From the NCBI RefSeq assembly GCF_024139115.2, contig NW_026942439.1:46441-110440 (forward strand): a DNA stretch of 64,000 bases, given 5' to 3'. Shown here piece by piece: positions 12,782-24,371 of this stretch. The translations under genes were made by a program, and so were the position numbers. Source of the stretch: Armigeres subalbatus (Eukaryota > Arthropoda > Insecta > Diptera > Culicidae). Under the pieces are notes generated by a model. That model ran no database searches, had not been told where the DNA came from, and saw only the letters and a program-made list of their open reading frames with translations. Every line of letters begins with the position of its first letter. The stretch's first letter is position 1.

Positions 12782-13269
12782 TTAACCTTCCTAGTATTGG
12801 GGCCTATTTTATTAAGAGATGATTTAAAACGTTGTAGCTTTGAAATCAAAATGAGATAGGGCGTTGAAATTTTCTGACTTTTCCTAACTTTTTGGAAAGG
12901 AAAATGGGTGATAAACTAGCTGTCAGCGACCTCTAGAAACGCAACAACAAAAAAGGGTTTGATAGAAAATAGTGTCAAAATGACTTCAATTGAATTGCCC
13001 TAAAAAGTTCATTTTCGGAACCGATTCCTCAATCTTTGGAACCAAATTGAAGGTATGGAATCCACGGATGTCGATACGGGACAGATTTCAATTTGCAATT
13101 CTGGTTCCCAGGAATGATGTTGAAAGGAACATGACTTAGGCCACTTGGCCTGTTTTCTTGCCTTTCGAAGGGTTATTTTGAAATGCTCAATTTCTTGTAT
13201 AGCATTAATTCCAATAATGTAGCCATTGTCCATTTCCATGAATCAACACAAACTTGGTTATTTCATCGT

Positions 13270-14900
13270 CTTGGTGTCCTCTCTCCGGAAGACCTGGAAC
13301 ATCCGTAGCGGGTCAATTCATTGAACTCATCCTTGAAGAGCGTACTTTTTCCAAAGCTTTCCAAAGCTTTTCCAAAGCTGAGTAGCAAATGATTAGGTGG
13401 ATCCATTTTGATGGACCGTGGCCTGAAGGTCCCTAGAAGATCGGAACGTCCGTAAAATTGGTCAATTTTTTATAATTTACTACAAAAGGGTGCGGTTTTT
13501 CTCCCAAGCTTTAATATTGGGTCGAACGAGAACAAAATGATTATGGTGGACCTATCAGATATCTGAGTGGCACGGAGCTCCTCCAGAAGATCCGAACATC
13601 CGTAAAATGGTCAATTCATGGAACTCTATCCTAGAAGTGCTTTTTTTCCCAAAGCTTTTCAATATCGTACTTTGGGTAACAAATGATTGTGGTTACCCAT
13701 TTTGTTGGACCTGCGGCCACCGGAGGTCCTCGGCAGATCCGGAACGTCCGTAAAATGGCCAAATTCATGAAACTTATCATAAAAAAGTGGTTTTTTCCTA
13801 AAAGCTTTTCTTCATAGTACTTGAGCAAATAAACATCAGGGGGACTCATTTTGTGGACTTGTGGCCACCGAAAGCTTCAGAAGATCTGGAACGTCAATTC
13901 ATGGAACTCAATCCTAGTAGTGTGCCAGTTTTTTTTCCAAAGCTTTTCATTATCAAAATTAAGTAACAAATGATTGTGGTGACTCCATTTGTGGACCTGC
14001 GGCCACCGAGGTCCCAGTAGAACCGGAACGTCCGGTAAAATTTCGTTGTCGATTCATTAAACTTATCATAAAAGGGTGCGGTTTTTTCCAAAAGCTTTTC
14101 CCCTCATTGGTACTCTTGGTAACAAATGATTGTGAGGACCTATTTTGTGATCTTGGGTGGTCACCGGAGGTGCTCCAGAAGATCCGAACGTCCGCAAGAA
14201 TGGCCAACCATAGAAACTTTATCATAAAAGTGTAGTTTTTCCAAAGCTTTTCTTCGTAGTACTTGAGTAACAAAATGATTGTGGCGGACCATTTCAGGAT
14301 CTGGTGCCACCGGAGGTGCCCCAGCAGATCCCTGAACGTCCAGAAAAAATTGTCAATTCATGAAACTTATCATAAAAGGGTGCGATTTCCAAAGCCCCTC
14401 GCCAGACTTTTTGGCAACAAAGGATTGAGGACCTATTTTGGTGGATTCCGTGGCCACCGAGGTGCTCCAGAAGATCCGGAACGTCCGTAAAAATGTCAAT
14501 TCATAACCAACCTAGAAGTGCGCGTTTTCAAAGCTTAATATCAATTGAGCAATCCAACTGGTGGTCCCAGTAGATCCGGAACGTCCAAAATGACAACGAT
14601 AACTGATAAAAACCCGAAGTCAGCTGAATCACTGAACGCTGAGAGTAATAAATGAATATGGATAACCCTTAAGGTCCTGGTATACCGAGAGGTCTTCCGG
14701 AAGATTCGGAACGTCCGTTGAAGTGGTCAATTCATGAAACTCATCATGGAAGAGGCATTTACAAGCTACTCTGAGTAACAAAAGATAGTGGTGACCCATT
14801 TAAATGTTCTTTGAGTAGCTACCGGAGGTCCTTTCTAAGATCCGGTCGATTGCAGAAATGTTCATTCCATGCAACTTATCATAGAAGGCGGCTTTTCTAA
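13270..14900 (+). repeat. Tandem array, ~148-bp unit, about 12 units
   Basis: The core AGAAGATCCGGAACGTCCGT (with changes) recurs near 13287, 13437, 13585, 13733, 13880, 14017, 14175, 14324, 14470, 14569, 14698 and 14830. Spacing is 146-149 bases for most units, with later units shortened to 99-132. Each unit continues TCAATTCATGAAACTTATCAT, then CCAAAGCTTTTC and a GATTGTGGTGACCCATTTTG block. It forms the left arm of the fold-back element. Frames within it are not genes. Confidence 0.8.
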
Positions 14901-14938
14901 AGCTTTTTGTCAACATTCTCTGTTATAGAACAGTTATA

Positions 14939-15204
14939 AGCCCTCCTTAGCCGTGCGGTAAAACGCGCTACAAAGCAAGACCATGCTGAGGGTGGCTGGG
15001 TTCGATTCCGTGCCGGTCTACAATTTTCGGATTGAAGTATCTCGTCTTCTGGCATAAAAGTATCATCGTGTTAGCCTCATGATATACGAATGCAAAAGGT
15101 AACTCAAGAAACCAGTTAATAACTGTGGAAGTGCTTAATGAACACTAAGCTTCGAGGCGGTATTTCCCAGTGTGGAGTGTAATGCCAATAAGAAGAAGAA
15201 GAAG
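14939..15204 (+). mobile_element. Feilai SINE copy, near full length
   Basis: This starts at CCCTCCTTAGCCGTGCGGTA (Pol III A-box region) and contains GGTTCGATTCCGTGCC (B box), TATCATCGTGTTAGCCTCAT, GTGGAAGTGCTTAATGAACA and the 3' end AATGCCAATAAGAAGAAG. It is flanked by AGTTATA on both sides (14932-14938 and 15205-15211), a short target-site duplication. Feilai is a tRNA-derived SINE described from Aedes aegypti. Several small deletions show age. Confidence 0.85.
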
Positions 15205-15584
15205 AGTTATAGAAAATTATCGTTACCCATTCTTTTGGACCTGGTACTCCTCCTGCTGAATAATGCCCGCCATTTCTAAAAGCACCTCTAATGGAATCTC
15301 GAATCATAGGAGCATGGATTTATTGCAAAAATCAATTATCAGAAATCTGAGCAAGACATTTTGTTCGGACCCTCAGTTATGGATCTTGAATGGTCAGTGC
15401 AGGCCCCTGTAATCCTTACACATGATTCTAAGGATCAATTGGATGTCTTCAAAGTTCCTGGCTTGGTCATGACACTTGCCGATACTCACTCTACCAGAAA
15501 TACTGTTATGAAAACTGTTTGTTATTCTACTTATGGATCATCTCTGATTGTTGTGGCTGTTGTGATGTTTCTGCGAATCCTCCT

Positions 15585-15735
15585 TTCCCGTGCGGTAAGT
15601 GTTCGCGGCTACAAAAGCAAGATCATGCTGAGGGTGGCGGGGTTCGAATTCCAAAGTCCGGTCAGGGAGTTTTGCGGTGGAAATTTCTCGACTTCTCAGG
15701 CACCAAAAGTTTTCATCAGTGTCAGCCTGAATAAA
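15585..15735 (+). mobile_element. Diverged Feilai SINE fragment
   Basis: The Feilai head is recognisable (CCCGTGCGGTAAG, GGCTACAAAAGCAAGATCAT, GAGGGTGGCGGGGTTCGA, TTTCTCGACTTCTCAGGCA), but the 3' half is missing. A frame crossing it (15361-15873) owes part of its length to this repeat and is not supported as a gene. Confidence 0.7.
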
Positions 15736-15999
15736 GGTATCAACTCAGTATTGTCACTTCTGATTTTGTCTCCTACTGATTTCTCTCGTTTTTCGACCCG
15801 ATTTATCATTTTCAACCTGATATTGTCAATCCTAAAATTTAAGAAAAATTTAAAGTGTTCTTTTTATAGTTGAACCTCTTGCCTTGGGCCCCTGTTAATA
15901 AAAATTAATTATGAGATAGTTTTATGATCCATCATCTTGCAAGGAATTTTTGACCAAAAAGTTGTCAAAAAGATTCCAACCAAAATAAATTTTTATTTA

Positions 16000-16110
16000 A
16001 GTCAAACTTCATGAGTCGATGTTTATGACTGAATATCGACTGGAAGAAACAAACATCTATAAAAATATTTCTTGGTTAATTGATTGTCCTTTCAAAAAAA
16101 TAGTGTCATC
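16000..16110 (+). mobile_element. Tc1-type MITE fragment (family C)
   Basis: The order CTTCATGAGTCGATGT, TATGACT, ATATCGACT, AAAAATATTTCTTGG, TTGTCCTTTCAAA matches the left half of the MITE at 56848-57041. The right end is not found. It sits in the centre of the fold-back element. Confidence 0.55.
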
Positions 16111-16439
16111 CTATTTATAGATGACTATAATTACAGATTTTGTGATCTTGCGGAGTTTTCATTGGTGACTAACACGTTCCGAGAATGGGTTACAACGATC
16201 ATCCATTACTCAGGATATGAAAACTAAAAAACTTATGACAGTTTCATGAATTGTTGCGTGGATGATCTGAATGCGCACCAGACATACAGTGGGCAATCCA
16301 TGCATTGGTTACGACTATTTGTTTCTAAAATTAGGAAAATAAAAAGTTGTGGAAGAATAGGTGCTCTTACCCATGCTATCTTTCTATGATTACTATAGGT
16401 GTTTTCTAGGTGGGTTTTAATGCGATGATCTCTGTGTTC

Positions 16440-17080
16440 ATACGATCGGATATTCCGGAGGGCCTTTGTTGTACTCACATCCGTGAAAAGAGTCACGGCT
16501 ATTAATTTCATGTTCAGAGTACGACAAGGAAATAAAAAAGTGCATCTTTCTGTAAAGTATTACGTCAATTAACCACTTATCTTCCGAATTACCTCCGATA
16601 GTCACTGGTAAATAAGAACGGGTCGACATCCTTCGTGTCTTGCCTCAGAGTCGATAATGAAGATTTTTTTAAAGTTCGACAATGAAAAGCTTTAGAAAAA
16701 ACCGGCTTTTTATGATAGTTTTCAGACTTGACTCGTTTTACAGACGTTCCGGATCTTCGTGACCTTCCAGGCCGCACGCCAGATCCACCAAAATAGGTCC
16801 ACCCATCATTTGCTACAAAGCAATTATAAGGAAAAGCTTTGAAAAAACCGCGCTCATCTATGATGTATTTGCTGAATTGACCACTTTTACGGACGTTCGG
16901 TCTTCTAGGACCTTCTGCCACACAGGTCCATCAAAATGGGTCACCACAATCATTTTGTTACTCGTAGTTTGATAATTGTAGCTTTGGAAAAACGCGCTCT
17001 TCTAGGATGAGTTCAATGAATTGACCACTTCTACGGATGTTCCGGATCTTCCGGAGGGACACCGGACCGCGTAATAACCA
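16440..17080 (-). repeat. Inverted-orientation ~148-bp tandem array
   Basis: The same unit as at 13270-14900 but on the minus strand. Cores near 16446, 16595, 16745, 16893 and 17036 (for example ACGGATGTTCCGGATCTTCC) are 143-150 bases apart. It forms the right arm of the fold-back element. Confidence 0.65.
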
Positions 17081-17454
17081 GGAATTGTGTTGATCCATGG
17101 AAATGGACAATGGCTACATTCTTAGAATTATGCTGCAATTAATGAGTATTTCCAAAAACACCCTTCGAAAGGCAAGAAATCACGCTAAAAATGTGCCTTA
17201 GAATCTATGTTCCTTTAACATCGATTCCTGGGAACCAGAATGGCAGAAAGTGTAAAAATCTGTCCGTAACGACATCCGTGGAATCCATACCTTCAATTTG
17301 GTTCCAAAATTGAGAACGTCGGAAAATGAACTTTTGGGAGCGAATTCAATTTAATAGTCCATCTGCTAATGCACTAAAACTAATTTTTTTAATGCACTGG
17401 AAGGTTAATACCTTTAAAGAAGGTCGCTAGAATAGATCGTTATTCGTGAGCCCA

Positions 17455-18420
17455 TATGAGCAACCTTTAACGAGCATGCGGACAGCATCCATCTGCTCCC
17501 AACGACTTCTCAGAGGAGTTGAAGATCTCAGCTGACGAACTCGATCAAATCATCTATATAAAAAACATTGAGGTCCCAGGTTTCGACAGCATCCTGAACC
17601 TCAAATTCAAACACTTGAGTGCTTCGTTTTCGAACACTCTTTGATCTGATTGATTTCGACTCAGCTAATTCCCATCATCTGGCTGGAAGTCAGCCAAGTC
17701 ATCCTCATCCGAAAGCCTGGAAAGGATCCTTTCTCCCCCAAAGTTATCGTCCCGTCAACCTTCTTTCTGCTATAGGCTGTTTAAAAGGCACCACTGCCGA
17801 CTTCTCAAGTCTGCCGAGCATCATACCAATCGTACCGAGTTACCAACTTCATGTTTGTCTCGAAAAAGCCATGCGGCCTTAATCGAAAAGTTATTTCGAC
17901 AATGTTTGGCGTGAATTTGGTACAAACTACATCGCTACAATCTTTCCAGCTACCTCAGTGAAACCTGAGGGGAAAACCATCAACAACTATCTGTTGGACC
18001 GTAATTTCAGAACCAGATGACACCTTCTGATTTACAAAGGTAGAATGGTAGAATCAGAACACAAGTGGCAAAACTTCAACGAGAGGGCCTGGATGTCCTG
18101 ACAAAGTGTCTCACCAGCTGGAAGATATGTGTTAACGCGGCGAAACCCCAAGCCAGCATCATTCTCTACATTTCTGTATAAATAACATATGGCGATCGAG
18201 TGAACGCTCTTCCTTTATCGACTTGTTCACAATGTTACCATGGTCTCCCTTGACGATTTTATCGAAAGTAAAAATGGTCGATTTTACTACGATCTGTATC
18301 AGAAATAAACTTACTGCCGATACCGCTTCAGAGCATCACCTTCCGCCTGCGCATTGTTTGGATCCGCTCCGAAGGCGACGGTTGGATGATTCTACTCACG
18401 CCGAGTTGAAAAAGATGCCA
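17455..18420 (+). mobile_element. Jockey-clade retrotransposon RT fragment
   Basis: Across frameshifts the plus strand reads VPGFDSILNL (17571-17600), then VILIRKPGKDP and SYRPVNLLSAIG (17700-17770), which are RT motifs of Jockey-type elements (I.KPGK....YRPI.LL). Farther on are remnants of the palm (NYLLDR-like, 17980-18000) and LQ-G-DVLTK and TSWKI (18077-18125), which in this clade follow the catalytic box. The box itself is not seen; a deletion around 18010-18060 probably removed it. The sequence 18223-18420 (NVTMVSLDDFIESK in one frame) may be the C-terminal tail. Not functional. Confidence 0.7.
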
Positions 18421-19069
18421 CGGTGAGAGGTCTTTCGTTGAAGAACTGGGAACTCGTGGAGCAAATATTCCCAAAGGTAGAAGCTTAGAAGACCAATGGA
18501 CTGTTTCAAGACCCCTTTATCGACATCAGCGAAAACATTTGAACGATTGTGCACCCAAAGAAAAAAATGATGATCGCTGGAACCTGGGAGAAAATAAACG
18601 AGCAAGAAAACCAAAGCCGCACAGGTACGATCAAAAACAAGAGAAGCCAGAGTCTAAGCCCGTCTCCGAACATCGTGTGCTGAAGAAGGAATGATGCGCT
18701 CATATCAACGGGACAAACGTGCGTGAGCGGACTCCATCAAAGAATATATAGCCACAACAACCAGGAATATTTACCTCTTTTACGATATATCAAAATGCCT
18801 AAGCAGGGCGAAGAAGAATACGATGATATCTTGAAATACACGATTGGTCAGCTACCGATCGACCCAACTGTAGTAATCTTCTCGGCAGACCATCCCGCAT
18901 CACCACCTAGGATCACGACACGCGTCAATAACGAAGCTCCGTCATTTCTAGTGATCCGATGCATCGTTTGTTAAGTCTGGGACACCGCAACTTTCCCAGT
19001 TGACTCGACGCAGGACATCTTTAGTAAAGGACTATTGGCGCGCGGCACGGTTTCGCCGATCTGCCGTTA
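18421..19069 (+). other. Unidentified coding-like sequence
   Basis: This contains an 83-residue plus-strand frame at 18723-18974 and other broken frames rich in charged residues. It may be the tail of the Jockey-like element or part of another element. I recognise no domain, catalytic motif or terminus. Confidence 0.3.
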
Positions 19070-19310
19070 TTCTTCTTCTTCTTATTGGCATATACCCCCA
19101 CTGTCACATTACCGCCTCGCAGCTTAGTGTTCATTAAGCACTTCCACAGTTAACTTGCAGGTTAAACCGCCGTTACCATTTTGCTTTTATGCCCAGGGAA
19201 GTCGAGACAAACAATCGAAATTGTCTAGACCGGCACTGGGAATCAACCAACCACCATCAGCATGGTCTTTCTTTGTAGCGCCGCAGTCTACCGCACGGCT
19301 AAGGAGGGCC
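19070..19310 (-). mobile_element. Feilai SINE copy with internal deletion
   Basis: On the minus strand this runs from GGCCCTCCTTAGCCGTGCGG (19310 downward) through GCAAGACCATGCTGATGG-like sequence, the CCGGTCTAGACAAT block, GCATAAAAG, CACTAAGCTGCGAGGCGG and ATGCCAATAAGAAGAAG. The segment that normally carries the GTTAGCCTCATGATATACG block is deleted. Confidence 0.8.
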
Positions 19311-22300
19311 AGAGCCGTGGTGAGCGGAAAATAAATCTATTCGCTTGCGCATCGCATAGACTCGAGTAAATAATAAATAAATAATTAAAATGTAGTCCAC
19401 CTGCAAAAGAAATTCAGAGATGATTCATTGCAACCTACCAAGAGATGAGCTAAATCTCTTCAAAGAAGTACAAAAAAAATCTACTCGATCGTACCTATAA
19501 AACCGATAGTCGCGTCTGGATAATGCTCTTGTAGAGGACAATAACAAGGTGTATTGAATTTGGAAAAATTACAGGTAATTATCTAGTGGTCGTACTTTTG
19601 TTACATACCTGAACAAAATTAATTTTATGATGCACTAGTACACTTCTGAACTTGTCCAAAACCACATTTAAACACAATTGTTCTCTAAAGCTTGTTCCAA
19701 GACGGCCATAAAACCTCTATAAAATGAAAAGGCCCACTCTTGAGAAGGTGTTCAAAGACCATTTTCAAGGTTCGCTTAAAACTTGTTAGTTTTATCGAAG
19801 TGAGCTTATGATGGCATGAAAGATCAGCATAAAACCCTGTTAGGATTACTAAGAATTTGACAGCATATGTTTTCGTTATCTAGATCCGCTGATGTTTATT
19901 TGTTTATATTGAACTTTGTCAAACCAAATCTAACAGTATCTCGCTAATGATGAAAATGATGATGGATACATTGAAAATGAAACCGAATAAATTGCATTGT
20001 GATCGTAATTCCACATGCCACAACCACTTTGTCGATGCTTTTCAATAAGTGTAACAAATAATGAATGCGCCTTATTTATATTGGAAGATATAGTATTTTT
20101 TTAAAAACTATTTTTATTTAAAAATGTGCACACCCAAAAAAAAATTAGCTCTACTCTTTATTTAGCAGATGTAACAATATTTGTTTTAGGCCCCAATCTA
20201 TGAAAGGACTCATGCATTTAAAATCAAAACAAATAGTTTGATGATTTCAATAGTTTTATCAAAAACCATCATATGATTGGATTAAAACCACTTTATCGTA
20301 TACAAAACCTATTAGCTTTATGGACATGATAAATTGAACTGATTTTTCGCAATCTTACGAAGCTTAGTTTGTCTTGAATAAAACTATCTAGTACTGGTCA
20401 AACAGCAGAAGTTTTATTAGTTGTTGGCATAAGTTCTGTGCTTTCATTATAACATGTTGTTTACATATCCATTGGAAAACAAGTCATTCATTTGGAAAGA
20501 TCGCAGTTACAAATATTTACTAAACTCGAATATCTGCAAAAATGTTGAATTAAATTAAAACTCAATAGGGTTATGCTCCTCGGGTTCAAAGAATTGGAGC
20601 GCAAAAATGTTTTGTTTTCCATGTTTGGATGTTTTTCAGTAGGGCATGATTGCACTAAAAAACGACACAGATTAAGCCGAATCATCCATTTTGGAATATT
20701 GTCATATAATAACATGCTATTCAACTGAAAAAAGAAATGCACATAACTTATTTTTTACCTGTTAGTTAATATCTATAGGGTTATTTTTTAAACGTAAAGT
20801 TCGGTTAATCTTTATTAAAAATAACCCAGCTTCAAATACGAGTAGAATTGATAATCTGATAATAATTTTGGTCGCGATTTTGCAAAATATGCAAATCTTA
20901 AATCCTATGTGTTGCGAACAGACCCTATCGCAGAGAGAGTCAATTTGGGTGCACGCGGCATCATCATTCTTGATACCAATTTGCAGAGGAAGCGAAGTCT
21001 ACCCTCCCCTACCCGAGAACAGGCGTGGTATAAGCCACCGAAAGCCGGCAATGTGCTGGCACGATACCACATGGTGTTCTTCTAAAAAGCGGTCCGTGCG
21101 ATGCTGCAAGGACACCAGCTAACCTCGAGGGTGCGTCGTACCTGCTAACCTGAAGCATTACTTTTAATTGTATGAAGGGACTATGGGCTTGGCGGCATGA
21201 AAACGGTTTAGCAGGTCGAGGATGTAGTCCTGCCTCCCTCGTTTGCTGTTGGAGGTCCCTGTCAAGCACTTCCTGGACAACCAGGATGTCTGTGAGCAGA
21301 TTCCCCTCCATTGCAGGAAGAAAAAAGACATCACCTCAATTCTTCGAACTGAGTCGATTGGTATATAACACTATCGGTCTCCGGGCTTCAAAAGTTTGTT
21401 TGAGCGATCTATAGCCTTTACCTATGCACTACCGCATGAGAAAGCAAGTAAAAAACTTTTTAATCTGACATGGGAGAAAGTGTCTTAAAAACCCAGAAAA
21501 TAATCGTAATACGTTGGCCTCCTATAGTGGAAGAAAAAGCGCAGTACACGAACAAGGCTATTGAATCATCAATTGCATCATTAATTAGGAACGAACAGCA
21601 TTCAAATCGAAAATGCTGCGGTGTCAGGGCATAGAGCCGAATGTTGGACAACTTGCCGGATAATGGATTTATCCTGACGGGTACGAAGACGAGATAAGAA
21701 CAAGCTGGACGTGTGGAAGACGTTTACGGACGCTTAGGGGTCGTTAAAAATGACGCACATGGCTTGAGGGAGCATGGAGTCCTAAAAAATCGATTTGGGA
21801 TGAATGTTAGCTGGTACAACTTATGTTCGAGAAAGTCAAAAGGTTAAAGTCAAAACGTTAATTATCAATTCATGCCACATTTGTAGGATTCCTCAGTTTT
21901 GAGACTGAGAGGGTATCCGAAACGTTGTAGGATAAATTAGATCTGTACACAAAACTGCGTAAAATTAAGTATTCTTGCCAACGTAGTAAACGTCTTTAAC
22001 CCTGCGTGCACGCGGCGGTGTGTATCAGGAAAATGCGCAGCAGAGTCACTGCAATTGAACTACATGCGTATTGTTAGAGCAACGTGCACGCTTTCAACCC
22101 ATCAACTTACGAATAGCACTCAGACGGAACAAGTCTTTATCAAAACTCACCGATGTCGAAAGCTTGAACAATGATTGAAACGATGAACAGGCGGAAAAGG
22201 CATACAAACTACAACAATATAGATACTTGGTAAATCCGACCAGTTAGGGAAGATCCATTAATAACGTTACGCAAAAATGGCCATTTTCAACTCCCTTCCT

Positions 22301-23429
22301 CCCCCGATGTCACACTTTTATATGAATCAATAAAAAGTTTTGATTCATTGTCACACTTCGGCCAACCTCTAAGCGTGGTTTAAGGATGCTCATAGGACAT
22401 TCTAGATCAACTCAGTGAAACGACTCTGACAATATTACATCATCCCAGTCGTCCTCAATGGAAGCTTACTGAAACTAATGATGTATTGGATTGATAATTC
22501 TAAATGAAGCGAAATTTTCCTCGAATAAATCATACCTCAAGCACTCATTGATAGTCTCATTTGTTTCAGCTCACGGTTTCACACCACGCGATAGCGCACA
22601 TTTTCCAGAGTGAAACAGGTTTTATCTACTTGATGTTGCTCTGTAGATACGTGACGCAGAGGGGGATTTTGCTACGTGTTTGAGTCGTTTTGCTACTCCT
22701 ATTTAAGACATGTTTTTCCTTGTTTTTATAACTATTTTAAAGTTCGTGTACAAATATATAATTTACTTTTTTCCTTTCTCGTATATTAAGTATTTTCTGA
22801 TGCTTCTGATAATTTACAACTAGACATAAAGTTTAGAAATTGTCAGAAACTGCACTTTAGATTGAGAGTGTCTAAAATTGAAAAATTCAGATAAACTAGG
22901 AAAATTTTTATCGATTAAAATAAGTTTTCGTATACTATACAAACAGTGAACTCTATCATAAAATTAGTTGTCCGTGCACTTTGATATGTAACACATACTA
23001 TGGTAATACATAGAGTCAGGCTGGTGGTATTCGTACCATGCTAGAAAGCGGCAAGACAATGTTTCCAATGTATCTTTGACGACAACAAAATCAATGTGAC
23101 ACTCTAATTTATAATAATGGTGCGAATGATTACAGTCAATGCTAGTATTAACATGAAATTCAAATAATCAATATGTCTCAAGATGTCTAATATCTGCCTG
23201 AACGCAGGAGAAATGTCATATTGACCATAATGATGAATCCATGGAGGATCATCCATGAGGCCTGAATATATGGATATTAAAAGCGTGTTAAAGCTTTCAT
23301 ACAAATAATTCACAGTCTTCGTCCGAGAGCGAACGAGCGTCAGAAGTGTTCATTCTCCTACAAACACTTTTACATTCGATCCTCGCGCACACCATCGATC
23401 GCAGCAGACTGGTGGTGCAAGAGCAAAGC
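19311..23429. other. Gene-free stretch
   Basis: About 4.1 kb with no recognised gene. Frames at 20868-21414 lie in a locally GC-richer block (20930-21420) that might derive from a mobile element, but neither strand shows a motif I know. The rest is AT-rich. Near 22755-22790 the string TTTTTCCTTTCTCGTA resembles the 5' end of the repeat family at 37964. Confidence 0.4.
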
Positions 23430-23578
23430 ACATAACAAATGTGGCGGACGAACAAGCAGACTACAAAAATACGACATCGAACGATAGCAGAACCGACACA
23501 ACTCGGTTGTCCGGAAGTCGTGGAGAGAAATCGATTTTGCTGTACTGTACCAAGCGCTATAGGAAACAAAATGGCTAA
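23430..23578 (+). repeat. Dispersed repeat related to 7440-7608
   Basis: This shares GAGAAATCGATTTT, GCTGTACTGTACCAAGCGC and AAAATGG with the copy at 7.5 kb, and weaker similarity upstream (ACGACATCG). The sequence from 23579 to 24370 beyond it is AT-rich with no gene seen. Confidence 0.5.
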
Positions 23579-24371
23579 GGTAGAAGTGTTGATCACTGAA
23601 TCACCGGTTCGGAAGTATGTATTGCCTACAAGTGTCCTTAACCTAAATATTTAAATGATATATAAATTGACCATAAATATATCATCCTAGAGTAGATGAT
23701 AAAATGAAAACCGCAAGGATGAATCAAAAAGCCTTCTGATAGAAACAGCAGACAAAAAATAAAAGTACTTATCGACTAATACAAATTGAACAGCTAAAGA
23801 TGAAAATGAAAGGTTACACGAAGCAGCTTGGCACTTGAACTCATGCATTTACGTTGTAGACTTGTGACAATTTTGGCATAGAAATGGAATGTTGAAGCTC
23901 ATTCTAAATTTGTCCTGAGTTATTCTTAACGAACATGGGCTAAGCGAAGTTGTTATTCCTGCAATCCATATATTTGAACCTAACTCCTATGTGGTGCGCT
24001 AATTTTTTGATGAAATGCTAATACAACACATCATTAGCAAAGATGGGTTACGAATCTCGCTGATTGTATTGGCAAGTGTGTAGAGCAGCGCATTGTGTTA
24101 GTGCTCAACGTAAACGATATGAACGATTTAAAAACACCAATAGATTAAATTATTCCTACCTACTATAAAGTGTTAATCTTATGATTAGAATGATTAGAAT
24201 GATTGGTGCTGTATTTTATTATAGAGATGAATATATGTTCAGTAAGATGAACGAGAAGTTCCCTATATATTGAAAATTGAATTCATCCTAAATCTGATAT
24301 TTTATCTACTACTACAAATCTAGAGAAAACAAAACGAAAGTGCGTTATTGTTATCATATCATATCAAATAT

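Larger units (their letters stand above)
12782..17408. mobile_element. 4.6-kb fold-back element with tandem-repeat arms and TTAA ends
   Basis: The left terminus TTAACCTTCC and the right terminus GGAAGGTTAA are inverted, and 12990-13240 is an imperfect inverted copy of 17085-17345 (shared landmarks: CCATTTCCATG, CCTTTCGAAGGG, GGTTCCCAGGAAT, GGTATGGAATCCACGGATG). Inside these arms lie tandem arrays in opposite orientation (13270-14900 and 16440-17080). No transposase is visible. TTAA at both outer edges fits piggyBac-type target duplication, so it may be a non-autonomous piggyBac-like or Galileo/fold-back-like element. The centre received Feilai and Tc1-type MITE insertions. Confidence 0.65.

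Noticed and set aside
13270..14900. Regularly spaced repeats considered as a CRISPR-like array
   Set aside because: The whole 148-bp unit repeats, with no unique spacers; the genome is eukaryotic, and the array is an arm of a fold-back element.
20868..21414. GC-richer block considered as a host gene
   Set aside because: Frames on both strands are interrupted and show no known motif or splice-bounded exon.
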